DNA from: an uncultured Peptococcaceae bacterium
GTDB lineage: Bacteria; Bacillota; Dehalobacteriia; UBA4068; UBA4997
Length of the DNA stretch: 64,000 nucleotides
Reading direction: 5' to 3'
NCBI GenBank assembly: GCA_947625705.1
Contig: CANQPG010000002.1
Location: forward strand, 77,119-141,118
Positions 39,468-49,515 of the stretch are shown here, one piece after another. A program made the position numbers and the translations under genes. Under the pieces are notes generated by a model. That model was not told the origin of the DNA. It searched no databases and saw nothing but the letters and a program-made list of their open reading frames with translations. Position 1 is the stretch's first letter. Every line of letters starts with the position of its first letter.

Positions 39468-39710
39468 TTTTATCCCTCCTCAAGATTTATACATTGCTAA
39501 AGCGCGCTATTTTAGCCAAAAATAACTAATTGGAAGGGTGATATTAAAAAATTTTTCTACAATATAATGTTATCATGCTTTGGTATTACAGACAATTGAA
39601 CTAAAGTATGATTTTGGGGCGGCCGGGCAAAGCAAAAGAGCCTGCCGTCCGCATTTTACGGACGGCAAGCCCTTTTTATTGCCTGCTTATTTTGGCATAT
39701 TATTCGGTTT

Positions 39711-40499
39711 TCAGCGTTGATACGGTGTCTGCTTCACGCGGACGATCAGCTGCGAGCGTTTTTCGATGCCGAGTTTTTTATAGATCGACCAGGCATGGCT
39801 CTTTACAGTTGAGAGGCTGATGTACAGACGCTCGGCAATTTCGCGGTTGCTTAAGCCCAAAAGTATCAAAGACATGACCTCGCGCTCCCTTGGCGTCAAA
39901 CAGTCGGGGCACAAGTCGGGCAGCGGCGTGTATGCAGCCTGTTCCAGCCGGCTTATTTTCATCTGCTGTAACAAAAGATAAGATATGTAATTGGTCAGCT
40001 TTTCCAAAACCGTCCGGTCATAGTTGGTGAAGTCGTGCTCGCCCAGGGCGCTTAAAAAAGACATACCGCCTAAATAGCGCTTGCCGTCGTATAACACCAG
40101 TATCATCTTATCGTGGTAAGCAAACTGATTCAGCACCTGCCGCTGATACACGTTGTTGGCAAAATAATCCTCCCGGTTGGTTATATCGCTCAGCATGATC
40201 ACGCCGGAATGTTTAAAATGACCAAGCAGGTTATGGTAATCGAAAGGATCATAGCGCCGGTACTGCTTACTGTAATTTTCCATGATGTACGGCTCCACGT
40301 TATAAAAACGCGGATCAACCAGAATGTTGGCAGAATCAGCCAGCCAAAAAGTAACATGACGATAGCCCATTTCTTCTGCCATAGCCTGCAGCACGCGCTC
40401 CCGCAGGCCGTCCAAAGGATCGTTGGCGTGAAATTTGCTCTGCGTGACCCGGCAAAAGAAACGGTCAATGCGCTGAAAATCTTCCCTGGCAAGTTGCAT
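39711..40499 (-). CDS. LuxR-type transcriptional regulator with GAF-like N-terminal sensor region
   Basis: C-terminal HTH LTPREREVMSLILLGLSNREIAERLYISLSTVKSHAWSIYKKLGI. Confidence 0.92.
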   Translation of the reverse strand: MQLAREDFQRIDRFFCRVTQSKFHANDPLDGLRERVLQAMAEEMGYRHVTFWLADSANILVDPRFYNVEPYIMENYSKQYRRYDPFDYHNLLGHFKHSGVIMLSDITNREDYFANNVYQRQVLNQFAYHDKMILVLYDGKRYLGGMSFLSALGEHDFTNYDRTVLEKLTNYISYLLLQQMKISRLEQAAYTPLPDLCPDCLTPREREVMSLILLGLSNREIAERLYISLSTVKSHAWSIYKKLGIEKRSQLIVRVKQTPYQR

Positions 40500-40726
40500 A
40501 ACGGAAGCTCACCTCTTTTACGTACCCAAAGCTTCGATCATTCTGTGAGGTGTGACGCACGGATAATGCCTGACGCTTAAGGCCGCCATCATATGCCGTG
40601 CCGACATATTATGACAGCTTTTGTCAACTGCAATATACCATATCAACGCCGCCGTTGTCAAGCTGGCCGGGAAGAGGGCGCGCCGCCGGCGCCGAATCAC
40701 ATTTTATGCTTTTTTTAATTGCCTGC

Positions 40727-43700
40727 CTAATCCACCTGATCCAATATCCGTTGGAAAATCATCGCCGTCTCGGCTCTGGTGATACGAGCCTGGGGAGAGA
40801 AGCACTTTGCCTCATTACCCTGCATGAGCCCGCGTTCCGTGACCCACCGAACCGGCTCCAGAGCGTAATCCGAGATTGACCCGCTGTCCACATATGGCAA
40901 TGCCTTATCAGTGCCGTCAGTGCCAAGATCCAGTCCCCGGAATTCAGCGTATCGATAGATGATCGCCGCCATCTGCTCCCGGGTCATGCTGTCATCAGGC
41001 GCAAAGTGGGTAGCCGAGTAGCCCTTAACGATCTTATGCTCGTTGGCCCAAGCCACGGGTTCCGCAAAATACATACCCTCCGCACAATCCTCAAAGGTGG
41101 AGACGAAATCTGTCTCCGGTTCGTTCTCCAGCCTATGCAGAATGGTCACAACCATGCCGCGAGTAAGTTCCGTGCCGGGAACAAACTCCGTGTCGCTCAC
41201 ACCCTGCATTAAACCGGCATCAACCACCTTATACACGGCGCCGTAGAACCAATCCCTTTCCTCCACGTCTTTGAAATGAAGCTCTTTCGGCTGGGGTTCC
41301 GGATCAGGCTCAGGTTCAGTCACAGGCTTAGAGTGGCTCGAACCACTGCTCCGCTTCTTCCACTTCGCATAAAAAGCCTTGTCCCCCACCGCGTCCTTGG
41401 GAATCTCCACGACCGGATCTCCCGTCAGATCGGCATTATCGTACCAGCCGGCAAAGCGATAGCCTGACTTGACCACGTCTGTGGGGAGAGCAGTCGCCAT
41501 ACCTGCTATATAGCTTTTCACGTCACCGCTTTTTACCGTACCGCCATTGGTCTCCAATGTCACGTTGTAGATCTTTACATCTACGGCGACAGACAGCGAC
41601 ACGGTCACAGTCTGATAATGGTTCGTGTCCTCCGGGGTATAAATGGCGTCAAACGTATTGATCCCGGCCTCACTAATAACTTGGGTCTCGTCCGCCCAAC
41701 GCCAGCCATTCGGCAGGGCTACGTCAGCGAGGGTGCTTCCCCAGCCGGCATAAAGCCCCTGCGGAACGGTATAGGGAGGCTCGGCTTTATCGATCTGCAC
41801 AACAACGGTTCCGCCTGTAGAGCCCACGTGGTTAGCGTCGCCGGACAGAATATAGTAAACCGTGTAGCTCCCCACTTCCGTCGCCGTGGGGATAGCCGCC
41901 GAATAGTTCACTCCGTCCAGAGAATATTGCAGCTCACCGCCGCTGGCAGTGCCCGCCGTGACCAGTTCCTGCGCCGCCCCGGTGTAAACCAGCTTCTGTG
42001 CCTGAGGCGCGCTGTCGATCCCAGAAGCGGCCTGGGCGATCGTGAAATCCGCGGTACTTTGCACTTCCCGGTAGTTATCCGTCGCGGCAAACTTCGCCAA
42101 GAGGGTGTACTCTCCCGCTGCGGTCGGCACGGTTGCGCTGTATGTATCGTCGCCCGCGCCCTTTGCTTTGTAGAAATACGTCACGTTCTCCACACCGTTG
42201 GTTTCCGAAACTGCCGCCGGCGTCTGGGGCGGCTCGCCGTATGTCCAGCCCTCCAGGGAGACCGAGCCCGAACCTGCGCCCTTATGCACCACCACGGTAA
42301 CCGTGAACTCGAAGCTTTCCGTCCCTAAGCTTGCGGTCATAAGAACAGGATCGGAGGACATTTTAAAGGCACGGATCTTGACGGGATAACCCGCCTCATT
42401 GGCAGGAATATCCGCCGCGATCTCCAGAACCTCCTGGTCAGTGATTTGAACGCTGTCTATCCCGCCGTCGGTGATGGTAAATTTGAACTGACCCTGCGTA
42501 TCCGAGTTATCCCCCATCACCACATACTGCGAAAGATCCACCTTGGTTGGCTCGGTGTTTGCCCCATAGGTGAGGGTGACGGTCTTTTCACCATCGTTTT
42601 CACCATACATAGTCTCGCCAATGGCGTATACGTTGGTATTATCCGACGAAATGGGCGTATCCTCGGTGAACTCATCTCCGTCCACGTCCGCCGTCATAAA
42701 CCAGCGGCTCAATTTGGTCGTGCCGCTGACCGGGGGATCGGGCAGACCGCTGACACCCGCGGGGTTGGCGTATTTTACCGCATGGATCTTATTGGAACCG
42801 CCGCCCGCGATACAGAAATTGACCTTATACACTGTATTGTCGGGATCACTTGACAGCACCGGGGAGGCGTCCAGACTTACCCCCTTAACGCTCTGACCCC
42901 AGACTTGGTCAGCACTTACGCCACCCTTGGCGCTCTGGAGCAGATAGGCAACCTCACCGGAGGCAAACTGCTCCGCCGTCTTTGCTTCCACCTGCCCGGC
43001 AACATCGTCCGCATATTGCAGCCCCTTGTCGGAGGGATCAGAGGACAGATAGTAACAGTTTGTTATGGTTTCGGGAACGGTTGTCTCACTACCACCGCAG
43101 AAGCTGCCAACTCCTTCACTACCGCCTGATACACGCCCGGTACTATAGCAATTTGAGATGGTTCCACTTGTATTCTTTCCACAGAGACCGCCGACACCGC
43201 TATCGCCTCCAACAGAAGGACTACCTGATACGTTCCCCGTATTATAGCAATCTGAGATGGCTCCTCCATCATTCCTTGCGCAGATACCGCCAAGCGAAAA
43301 AATGCCTGATACATCCCCTGTGTTGTAGCAATTTGTCATGGAGCCTGTGTTAACTCCGCAGACACCGCCGGCACGAGTAGTATAATAAATATCACCTGAT
43401 ACAATCCCTGTGTTGTAGCAATTTATAATAGAGCCGCCCTTGTTATATCCGCAGACGCCTCCAAGATCATCACCTTCACCTGATACATCCCCATTATTGT
43501 AGCAATTTGTCATGGAGCTGCCGTAGTTATATCCGCAGACGCCGCCGACATAATAATCTGTACCTGATACATCCCCATTGTTGTAGCAATTTGTCATGGA
43601 GCCATTATAGTTATATCCGCAGACGCCGCCGACATCACCACGACCTGATACGATCCCTGTGTTGCAGCAGTCTGCCATGGTACCGTAGTTTTGTCCGCAT

Positions 43701-46405
43701 ACACCGCCGACAGAATTATATTCACCTGATATATCCCCTGTATTGTAGCAATTTATAATAGAGCCGCCATCGTTATATCCGCAGACGCCGCCGACACGAT
43801 TAGAATAACTATAAGCTGATACATCCCCCGTGTTGTAGCAGTCTGTCATGGAGCCGCCGGCATTATATCCACAGACGCCTCCAACATCATCATTTTTACC
43901 TGATACCTCCCCTGTGCTACAGCAATTTGTCAAGGAGCCGCCATCGTTATATCCACAGACGCCGCCGACATAATTATTACTTCCTGATACAATCCCTGTG
44001 TTGCAGCAGTCTGTCATAGTGCCGTAGTTTTCTCCGCAGACGCCGCCAACATAATTCTTTCCGGTAACGGAGCCGGAAACTACCAGATTTTGGATCGTTC
44101 CCTTGTTATGGCCAAAGAGCCCATCGCGGTAATAATAAGAGCCAGAGAGTTCGTGGTTGATGTACAAGCCACTGATGGTATGACCGTCGCCGTCAAAGAT
44201 GGCGGTGGCCGGGAAAGCACAGTAATAGGAATTGCCGATAGGCGTCCAATCCGCCTTGCCGGAGCCATAATTCTCAGACATGTCAATGTCCGCCGTAAGC
44301 CGCACAGTTACTCCGGTATAGTCGATTCCGGCGTTCACGTTATCCCGAAACGCCTCCAGTTCCGCCAGATTGGCTATCTCCGTGGTTGAGGCCGGGAAGA
44401 CACGGGTGATGGCCGCCCCGTCGGAGAAGATGGTCCCGTAACTGTTGGAAACCCGGCAGCGGTAATGATTGCCCTCCATGGCATAGGTAAGCGCCGGGGT
44501 GGTGTAGCTTTCAGAGGTTGCCCCCGGCACATCCGCCCATGTGGCTCCCTGGTCAGTGCTCACCTGCCACTGATAGGAGAGTCCATCTCCCACGGCGGTA
44601 ATGGAGAAAGCAACTGTTTCACCCACCCGGGTCGTCTGGTCGATAGGCTGTACAGTTACCGAGGGGAGATTCGGGTCGGTTTCCACCGTAAAAGCCTTGA
44701 CCATGGCATTGCCGACGGTGTATTTACCCTTTGTCTCCTCTGACACGTCTTTGAATGTATGATTGTCAGGATAGACACGGTAAGTCTCTCCAGGATTGAC
44801 GACAGCTATGTACCCTTCCGTCTCGCAGCCAACCTCCAGAGGCTGATAGTAGCGTCCGTCCGGTCTCTCAATCAACGCAACCACGGAGAAACGGTCATCT
44901 TTCGACAGATATACCGGTGTATCCATATCCAGCGTATGATAACCCGCATAGAGAAGCGTCTCGCTGCAAACGGAGGCAAGAACGCCATCATAAGGTCCTA
45001 CGGCATCCGCCTTAAGCCGGTAAACCTCAATGGTAACATCGGAACCAGCCGCATTAGTCACCAGAGATACCGCCTTCAACGTCTCACTGCCGTTGGCTGT
45101 AAACACATTAGCCACGCCCATCTTCGCAGAAGTATACTCAATGTTCCTATAACTGCCCAAATTGAGGTAATCGTACTGGTAATTGTGGTCATAGCTAAAA
45201 TCGGTTTCCCCCTGCAGGCTGGACACATCACTGATGGTACGGTCGTAATAGGAGAGATAGAAGTATCCATCCTCGCACCAACCGGCTCCCCAGCTGTTTT
45301 TGGCAATCCAAGCGCCGTCCCCCTCCGGCTGGATACCGGCATTAAAATTGGTGCGGGGATAGTTATCGTCCCAACCCACTATACAGACCTCATGGTTTAC
45401 GGCCGTACTTTCGTTCGACACGTTGACGAACTGACAGTTGTTGGTGTAGTTGAAATATGTCCCATCCTTGGAGCCGCCTGGTCTGGACTGATCGGCATAA
45501 TAGGCGACCGCCACGGCGCCATGCTCCATGATGGCCCGCTTGATATGCTCTACCGCTGTTTCATCATAGCTGTATGTAGCGTTAGCCGCGGGCAGGCCGT
45601 TGCTTTTATAGGCAGAAAAGCTTGCGGGAGAGGGCAGAAAGTCCACATCAGTCAGGTGAACGACGCTCTCATTCCGCTTAGATTCCGGCACACTCCAATC
45701 CCCGTCCGTCCCGGTTCCTCCGTCAGTGTTCTGATACGGAATGGATGCTTCAGAAGCCGCCCCCTGCCATGCGCCCAGCACAGAGGTCGTTATATCAATA
45801 TTTCCGCCATAGTGCAAACCGTCAGAATCGGCGGCTCGGCCTTCTCCCAGCTGACCCTGCCCCACCTCGCTGTCGGCCAGAGATTCAGCTGTCTGCGGAT
45901 GATAACCAAACCAGGCCAGATGATGTTCCGAATAGTCCGGCTCAGTCTTAGCCTCGCTGCCGCCCGCGCCGACTTGGGTCAGGATATTACTCTCCAGCGC
46001 ACTCAGGCAGCCAAAGGCCCAGCAGGTGCCCCAGCTGTGCTGATCCTTGACAACGGTGGAGCGCCCCAGTGTGCGCAGATCATACTTCGCCGGCAGCTCG
46101 CTCTGCAGAGAAATATCCGCAGGAGCCACCGGGCCAATATATGACCGCCAGAATGGGTTAGGTGCCAGTCCACCGGGGTGCTCGGTGTTTTCCACCGGTT
46201 CCCACTCTTCAAACTCCAGCGCGGGAAATATATCGTTCCCTGCCGCGTCGGATTCGCCCGGTTCCACCTCCTCTGCCGGAAACTGAGCCACCGGCGTTTC
46301 CGCCATGATCTCCTCGCTGCTCTCCGCAGCCGCCGCCGGGAATGTACCAAACAGCCCCGCCAGCATGACTGCCGCTGTCAGCAGCACAACAAGTCTGCGC
46401 CTCAT
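40727..46405 (-). CDS. Large secreted C1A (papain-like) cysteine protease with Ig-like, Cys-rich GLUG tandem repeats, MBG-like and InlB/flg_new-like domains and C-terminal SLH repeats
   Basis: YDLRTLGRSTVVKDQHSWGTCWAFGCLSALE, NHEVCIVGWDDNY, WIAKNSWGAGWCEDGYFYLSYYD; about 12 GGVCG..NCYNTGDVSG repeats; three SLH units at C-terminus. Confidence 0.93.
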   Translation of the reverse strand: MRRRLVVLLTAAVMLAGLFGTFPAAAAESSEEIMAETPVAQFPAEEVEPGESDAAGNDIFPALEFEEWEPVENTEHPGGLAPNPFWRSYIGPVAPADISLQSELPAKYDLRTLGRSTVVKDQHSWGTCWAFGCLSALESNILTQVGAGGSEAKTEPDYSEHHLAWFGYHPQTAESLADSEVGQGQLGEGRAADSDGLHYGGNIDITTSVLGAWQGAASEASIPYQNTDGGTGTDGDWSVPESKRNESVVHLTDVDFLPSPASFSAYKSNGLPAANATYSYDETAVEHIKRAIMEHGAVAVAYYADQSRPGGSKDGTYFNYTNNCQFVNVSNESTAVNHEVCIVGWDDNYPRTNFNAGIQPEGDGAWIAKNSWGAGWCEDGYFYLSYYDRTISDVSSLQGETDFSYDHNYQYDYLNLGSYRNIEYTSAKMGVANVFTANGSETLKAVSLVTNAAGSDVTIEVYRLKADAVGPYDGVLASVCSETLLYAGYHTLDMDTPVYLSKDDRFSVVALIERPDGRYYQPLEVGCETEGYIAVVNPGETYRVYPDNHTFKDVSEETKGKYTVGNAMVKAFTVETDPNLPSVTVQPIDQTTRVGETVAFSITAVGDGLSYQWQVSTDQGATWADVPGATSESYTTPALTYAMEGNHYRCRVSNSYGTIFSDGAAITRVFPASTTEIANLAELEAFRDNVNAGIDYTGVTVRLTADIDMSENYGSGKADWTPIGNSYYCAFPATAIFDGDGHTISGLYINHELSGSYYYRDGLFGHNKGTIQNLVVSGSVTGKNYVGGVCGENYGTMTDCCNTGIVSGSNNYVGGVCGYNDGGSLTNCCSTGEVSGKNDDVGGVCGYNAGGSMTDCYNTGDVSAYSYSNRVGGVCGYNDGGSIINCYNTGDISGEYNSVGGVCGQNYGTMADCCNTGIVSGRGDVGGVCGYNYNGSMTNCYNNGDVSGTDYYVGGVCGYNYGSSMTNCYNNGDVSGEGDDLGGVCGYNKGGSIINCYNTGIVSGDIYYTTRAGGVCGVNTGSMTNCYNTGDVSGIFSLGGICARNDGGAISDCYNTGNVSGSPSVGGDSGVGGLCGKNTSGTISNCYSTGRVSGGSEGVGSFCGGSETTVPETITNCYYLSSDPSDKGLQYADDVAGQVEAKTAEQFASGEVAYLLQSAKGGVSADQVWGQSVKGVSLDASPVLSSDPDNTVYKVNFCIAGGGSNKIHAVKYANPAGVSGLPDPPVSGTTKLSRWFMTADVDGDEFTEDTPISSDNTNVYAIGETMYGENDGEKTVTLTYGANTEPTKVDLSQYVVMGDNSDTQGQFKFTITDGGIDSVQITDQEVLEIAADIPANEAGYPVKIRAFKMSSDPVLMTASLGTESFEFTVTVVVHKGAGSGSVSLEGWTYGEPPQTPAAVSETNGVENVTYFYKAKGAGDDTYSATVPTAAGEYTLLAKFAATDNYREVQSTADFTIAQAASGIDSAPQAQKLVYTGAAQELVTAGTASGGELQYSLDGVNYSAAIPTATEVGSYTVYYILSGDANHVGSTGGTVVVQIDKAEPPYTVPQGLYAGWGSTLADVALPNGWRWADETQVISEAGINTFDAIYTPEDTNHYQTVTVSLSVAVDVKIYNVTLETNGGTVKSGDVKSYIAGMATALPTDVVKSGYRFAGWYDNADLTGDPVVEIPKDAVGDKAFYAKWKKRSSGSSHSKPVTEPEPDPEPQPKELHFKDVEERDWFYGAVYKVVDAGLMQGVSDTEFVPGTELTRGMVVTILHRLENEPETDFVSTFEDCAEGMYFAEPVAWANEHKIVKGYSATHFAPDDSMTREQMAAIIYRYAEFRGLDLGTDGTDKALPYVDSGSISDYALEPVRWVTERGLMQGNEAKCFSPQARITRAETAMIFQRILDQVD
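43060..44105 (-). repeat. Coding tandem repeats (about 12 GLUG-type units) inside the SLH protease
   Basis: Repeated (V/L)GGVCGYN.GGS(M/I)xxCYNTGDVSG translation; DNA repeats such as tccgcagacgccgccgaca and gttgtagcaatttgtcatggagcc. Confidence 0.9.
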
Positions 46406-46518
46406 AATGAACCCTCCGTGAATTTGAAACGTGCATTTCAGTCAAACAAACGCCTTTGAAGATAGTCTGCGCTAACTAAAACCCGCTTCTTCTGCTTTGC
46501 TTCCTATTATAATATTCA

Positions 46519-46547
46519 AGTGTAGCATTTTACGCAGATATTGTCAA
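46519..46547 (-). promoter_or_regulatory. Promoter TTGACA-N17-TACACT for the SLH protease
   Basis: ttgacaatatctgcgtaaaatgctacact on minus strand. Confidence 0.6.
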
Positions 46548-46596
46548 CAAATCCACAGAAGTAACAACATTTGCCATGTCATACCATTTTTGTCAT

Positions 46597-47769
46597 TCAG
46601 TTGCCGGAGAGCACTGCCACAAAATGCTCCAGCCGCGCCACAGCCTCGGCAATGTCGCGCATGGAGGCGGCATAACAGGCGCGCACAAAGCCCTCCCCGC
46701 CGGGGCCAAAGGCGCTGCCGGGGATAACGGCCACTTTTTCTTCAATCAAAAAGCGCTCGCAGAACTCATCAGAGGTCAAGCCGGTGGAGCGAATGTCGGG
46801 GAACACATAGAACGCCCCCTTGGGCTTGAAGCAATACAGGCCGAGGCGGTTCAGATTTTCCACCAGATAGCGGCGGCGGCCGTCATACTCCCCGCGCATT
46901 CGCTCGATGTCCTCGTCGCCGCTGCGCATGGCCTCCACGGCGGCATACTGGCTGGTGGTGGGCGCCGACATAATACCGAACTGGTGCAGCTTGGTCATCG
47001 CGGCGATAATCGGCTTAGGCGCGCAGGCATAGCCCATGCGCCAGCCGGTCATGGCGTGGCTTTTGGAGAAGCCGCCCACCACCACGGTGCGCTCCCGCAT
47101 ATCGGGGATATTGGCCAGCGAGACGTGGCGGCGGCCATAGGTCAGCTCGGCGTAAATTTCATCGGAAACGACCATGATATCCGTCCCGCGCAGCACCGCC
47201 GCGATAGCCTCCAAATCCTGGCGATCCATGGTGCCGCCGGTGGGATTGCAGGGGAAAGGCAGCACCAGCACCTTGGTTTGGGGGGTGATGGCCGCCTTAA
47301 GCTCCGCCGGCGTCAGGCGAAACTCGTTGGCCGCTTTCAGCTCCAGATATTTGGGTATACCGCCGGCCATTTCAGTCAAAGGGCCATAGCAAACAAAGGA
47401 GGGCGTCGGCACGATGACCTCGTCGCCGGGGTCAAGCAGCACCCGCAGCGCCAGGTCAATGGCCTCGCTGCCGCCCACGGTGACCAGAAGCTCTCCGGCA
47501 TAGTCATAGCGGAGGCCGAAGCGGCGTTCAAGGTAAGCGGCGATCTCCCGGCGCAGCTGAAGCATACCGGCGTTGGAGGTGTATTTGGTGCGCCCCTGTT
47601 CCAGCGAGCAGATACCGGCATGGCGAATGTGCCAGGGCGTGACAAAATCCGGTTCGCCGATGCCCAGCGAGATAACGTCGGTCATCTCGTCCAGAATATC
47701 AAAAAACTTCCGGATACCGGAGGGCTTGATGTTCTGTATTTTTTCGTTTAGAACGCTGTCATAATTCAT
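46597..47769 (-). CDS. Class I/II PLP-dependent aminotransferase
   Basis: DVISLGIGEPDFVTPWHIRHAG; FPCNPTGGTMDRQDLEAIA; GGFSKSHAMTGWRMGYACAP. Confidence 0.93.
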   Translation of the reverse strand: MNYDSVLNEKIQNIKPSGIRKFFDILDEMTDVISLGIGEPDFVTPWHIRHAGICSLEQGRTKYTSNAGMLQLRREIAAYLERRFGLRYDYAGELLVTVGGSEAIDLALRVLLDPGDEVIVPTPSFVCYGPLTEMAGGIPKYLELKAANEFRLTPAELKAAITPQTKVLVLPFPCNPTGGTMDRQDLEAIAAVLRGTDIMVVSDEIYAELTYGRRHVSLANIPDMRERTVVVGGFSKSHAMTGWRMGYACAPKPIIAAMTKLHQFGIMSAPTTSQYAAVEAMRSGDEDIERMRGEYDGRRRYLVENLNRLGLYCFKPKGAFYVFPDIRSTGLTSDEFCERFLIEEKVAVIPGSAFGPGGEGFVRACYAASMRDIAEAVARLEHFVAVLSGN

Positions 47770-48245
47770 ACGAAGATATATTCCCTTTCCTCCGGGGCCT
47801 GGGGCTGAAACACCAGGTGCTTTTCCTTATATTTTTTCAAAATGAAGTGAGTGGACGTGCCGGTGACGCCCTGAATGGGCGCCAGCCGCTCGGCCACAAA
47901 CTGGGCGACCTGGCGCAGGGTGCAGCCCGAGATGATGATGGTCAGGTCGAAAGAGCCGCTCATCAGGTACATGCTCTCCACCTCGTCATACTGGTAAATG
48001 CGCTCGGCAATACGGTCAAAGCCGTCCTTGGATTGGGGCGTGACATTGACCTCGATCAGCGCCGTCACCGTATCCTTATGAATACTGTCCCAGTCCACGA
48101 TAGCCTGATAGCCCAAAATTGTGTGGTTATCCTCATATTGCTTGATGGCGGCCTTGGCCTCGTCCGCCGAGACGCCCGCCGCCGCGGCCAGCGCCGACAC
48201 CGGCATGGTGCAGTCTCTCTCCAACAGCTCCAGCAGTTTTTCCAT
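47766..48245 (-). CDS. Lrp/AsnC family regulator
   Basis: MEKLLELLERDCTMPVSALAAAAGVSADEAKAAIKQYEDNHTILGYQAIV; true start at 48245, not 48551. Confidence 0.9.
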   Translation of the reverse strand: MEKLLELLERDCTMPVSALAAAAGVSADEAKAAIKQYEDNHTILGYQAIVDWDSIHKDTVTALIEVNVTPQSKDGFDRIAERIYQYDEVESMYLMSGSFDLTIIISGCTLRQVAQFVAERLAPIQGVTGTSTHFILKKYKEKHLVFQPQAPEEREYIFV

Positions 48246-48339
48246 GGCTCTTCCTCCTATGACAATACAGTATCGCTTGAATGGGTTTATTATACACAGG
48301 GCAGCGGCGAAAAACAATCCCCCGCTCCATTTAATACGC

Positions 48340-49302
48340 CTAAAGCTGCAAATCATTGTAACCGTATACTTCTTTGGCCAGCCGGATAAAGTTTTGGGCG
48401 GCCTTGTTGACGTAACTGCCGCGCACCGTGGCGGCCACAAATTCCATGCCGTACTGCCCGGGCGTTTCGCCGAAAGAAAGCATGGCCGGCAGCATCGGCT
48501 GCGCCAGATTATACACAAAGAAATTGGGCGCGATGTAGACGCCGTAACCATAAGCGGCCAGACTGATGGACGTCACCTGATTGCGCACCCGCATGGCAAT
48601 TTGGGGCGCTATGCCGTAATCCCGGAACACCTGATGGATAATACGCTCCGAATTTTGCTCCGGGAAATTGCAGATAAACGGCTGGTCGGCCAGATCGCGG
48701 ATATCTATCCAGGGGTAAGGATAGCCCTCCCGGTTTTCGATGGCACACGCCGCCGCCAGCTCCTTGGACATATAAATCACGGCCGTATCCAGAAAAATAT
48801 GCTCATATGTCAGCTTGGGGTGCTTGTCCACCAAATCAAAAAAGGCCACGTCCAGCTCGTTGTTGAGCAGCATTTTTTCCAACGTCTGGATCCATTGCTC
48901 CTCATACCGGATCTCGATACCGGGATAAAGCCGGGCAAAATTCTTCAGCATAACCGGCAAAAAAGAAACGCCGCGCATATAACTGAAGCCGATACGCAGC
49001 ACGCCCTGCTCCTGATTTTTGATATCGTTCAGGTTGCGCTGCAGGCTGTTGCGCTGAAACAAAATCTCCCTGCCCTGCTCGGCCAGGCATTTCCCGGCAT
49101 AGGTGGGGTAGATTTTTTTGCCCACCCGGCTGAACAGCGTCAGCCCCAGGCGCTGCTCCAGGTTTTTGATATAAATGCTCAGCGCCGGCTGGGTGATATG
49201 CAGCGCCTCAGCGGCCTTGGAAACTCCGCCGCACTCAATTATCATGTTGACATATTCAATATCCCGAAACTCCAAGCCTGCCGCAAACGTGTTGTTATCC
49301 AT
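48340..49302 (-). CDS. LysR family transcriptional regulator
   Basis: EYVNMIIECGGVSKAAEALHITQPALSIYIKNLEQRLGLTLFSRVGKKIYPT. Confidence 0.95.
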   Translation of the reverse strand: MDNNTFAAGLEFRDIEYVNMIIECGGVSKAAEALHITQPALSIYIKNLEQRLGLTLFSRVGKKIYPTYAGKCLAEQGREILFQRNSLQRNLNDIKNQEQGVLRIGFSYMRGVSFLPVMLKNFARLYPGIEIRYEEQWIQTLEKMLLNNELDVAFFDLVDKHPKLTYEHIFLDTAVIYMSKELAAACAIENREGYPYPWIDIRDLADQPFICNFPEQNSERIIHQVFRDYGIAPQIAMRVRNQVTSISLAAYGYGVYIAPNFFVYNLAQPMLPAMLSFGETPGQYGMEFVAATVRGSYVNKAAQNFIRLAKEVYGYNDLQL

Positions 49303-49432
49303 TGCCCTGCCCTCCATTGTTCATTTGCAAAACTTATCTATATCATATTATATATATTTTCCTGCAAATAATCAATGACAACGCATGGCTTCATACGCAC
49401 CGCCGCTGTTAATCACCCAATGCCTTGGCGTT

Positions 49433-49480
49433 AAATTTGGCATTACCAAATTTATTTCATTATATTTGGTAATACCAAAT
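49433..49480. promoter_or_regulatory. Tandem palindromic operators AAATTTGG-CATTA-CCAAATTT (49433-49453) and ATTTGGTA-A-TACCAAAT (49464-49480)
   Basis: Two related palindromes, centres 29 bp apart, upstream of the XRE regulator. Confidence 0.75.
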
Positions 49481-49515
49481 TTGGCAAGGTTAAATTCTCA
49501 TATAATATCAATAAT

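Noticed and set aside
43507-43758. Small plus-strand ORFs in the repeat block (e.g. 83 aa, Ser/His/Arg-rich)
   Set aside because: Antisense products of the GLUG-coding repeat; periodic, no RBS support
43030-44105. Possible CRISPR-like array of short repeats
   Set aside because: Repeats are in frame with a continuous ORF encoding GLUG units, unequal in sequence and without unique spacers
48246-48551. Extended N-terminus for the Lrp/AsnC protein
   Set aside because: Family homology begins at MEKLLELL (48245), preceded by an RBS (aggaaga); upstream residues overlap promoter sequence
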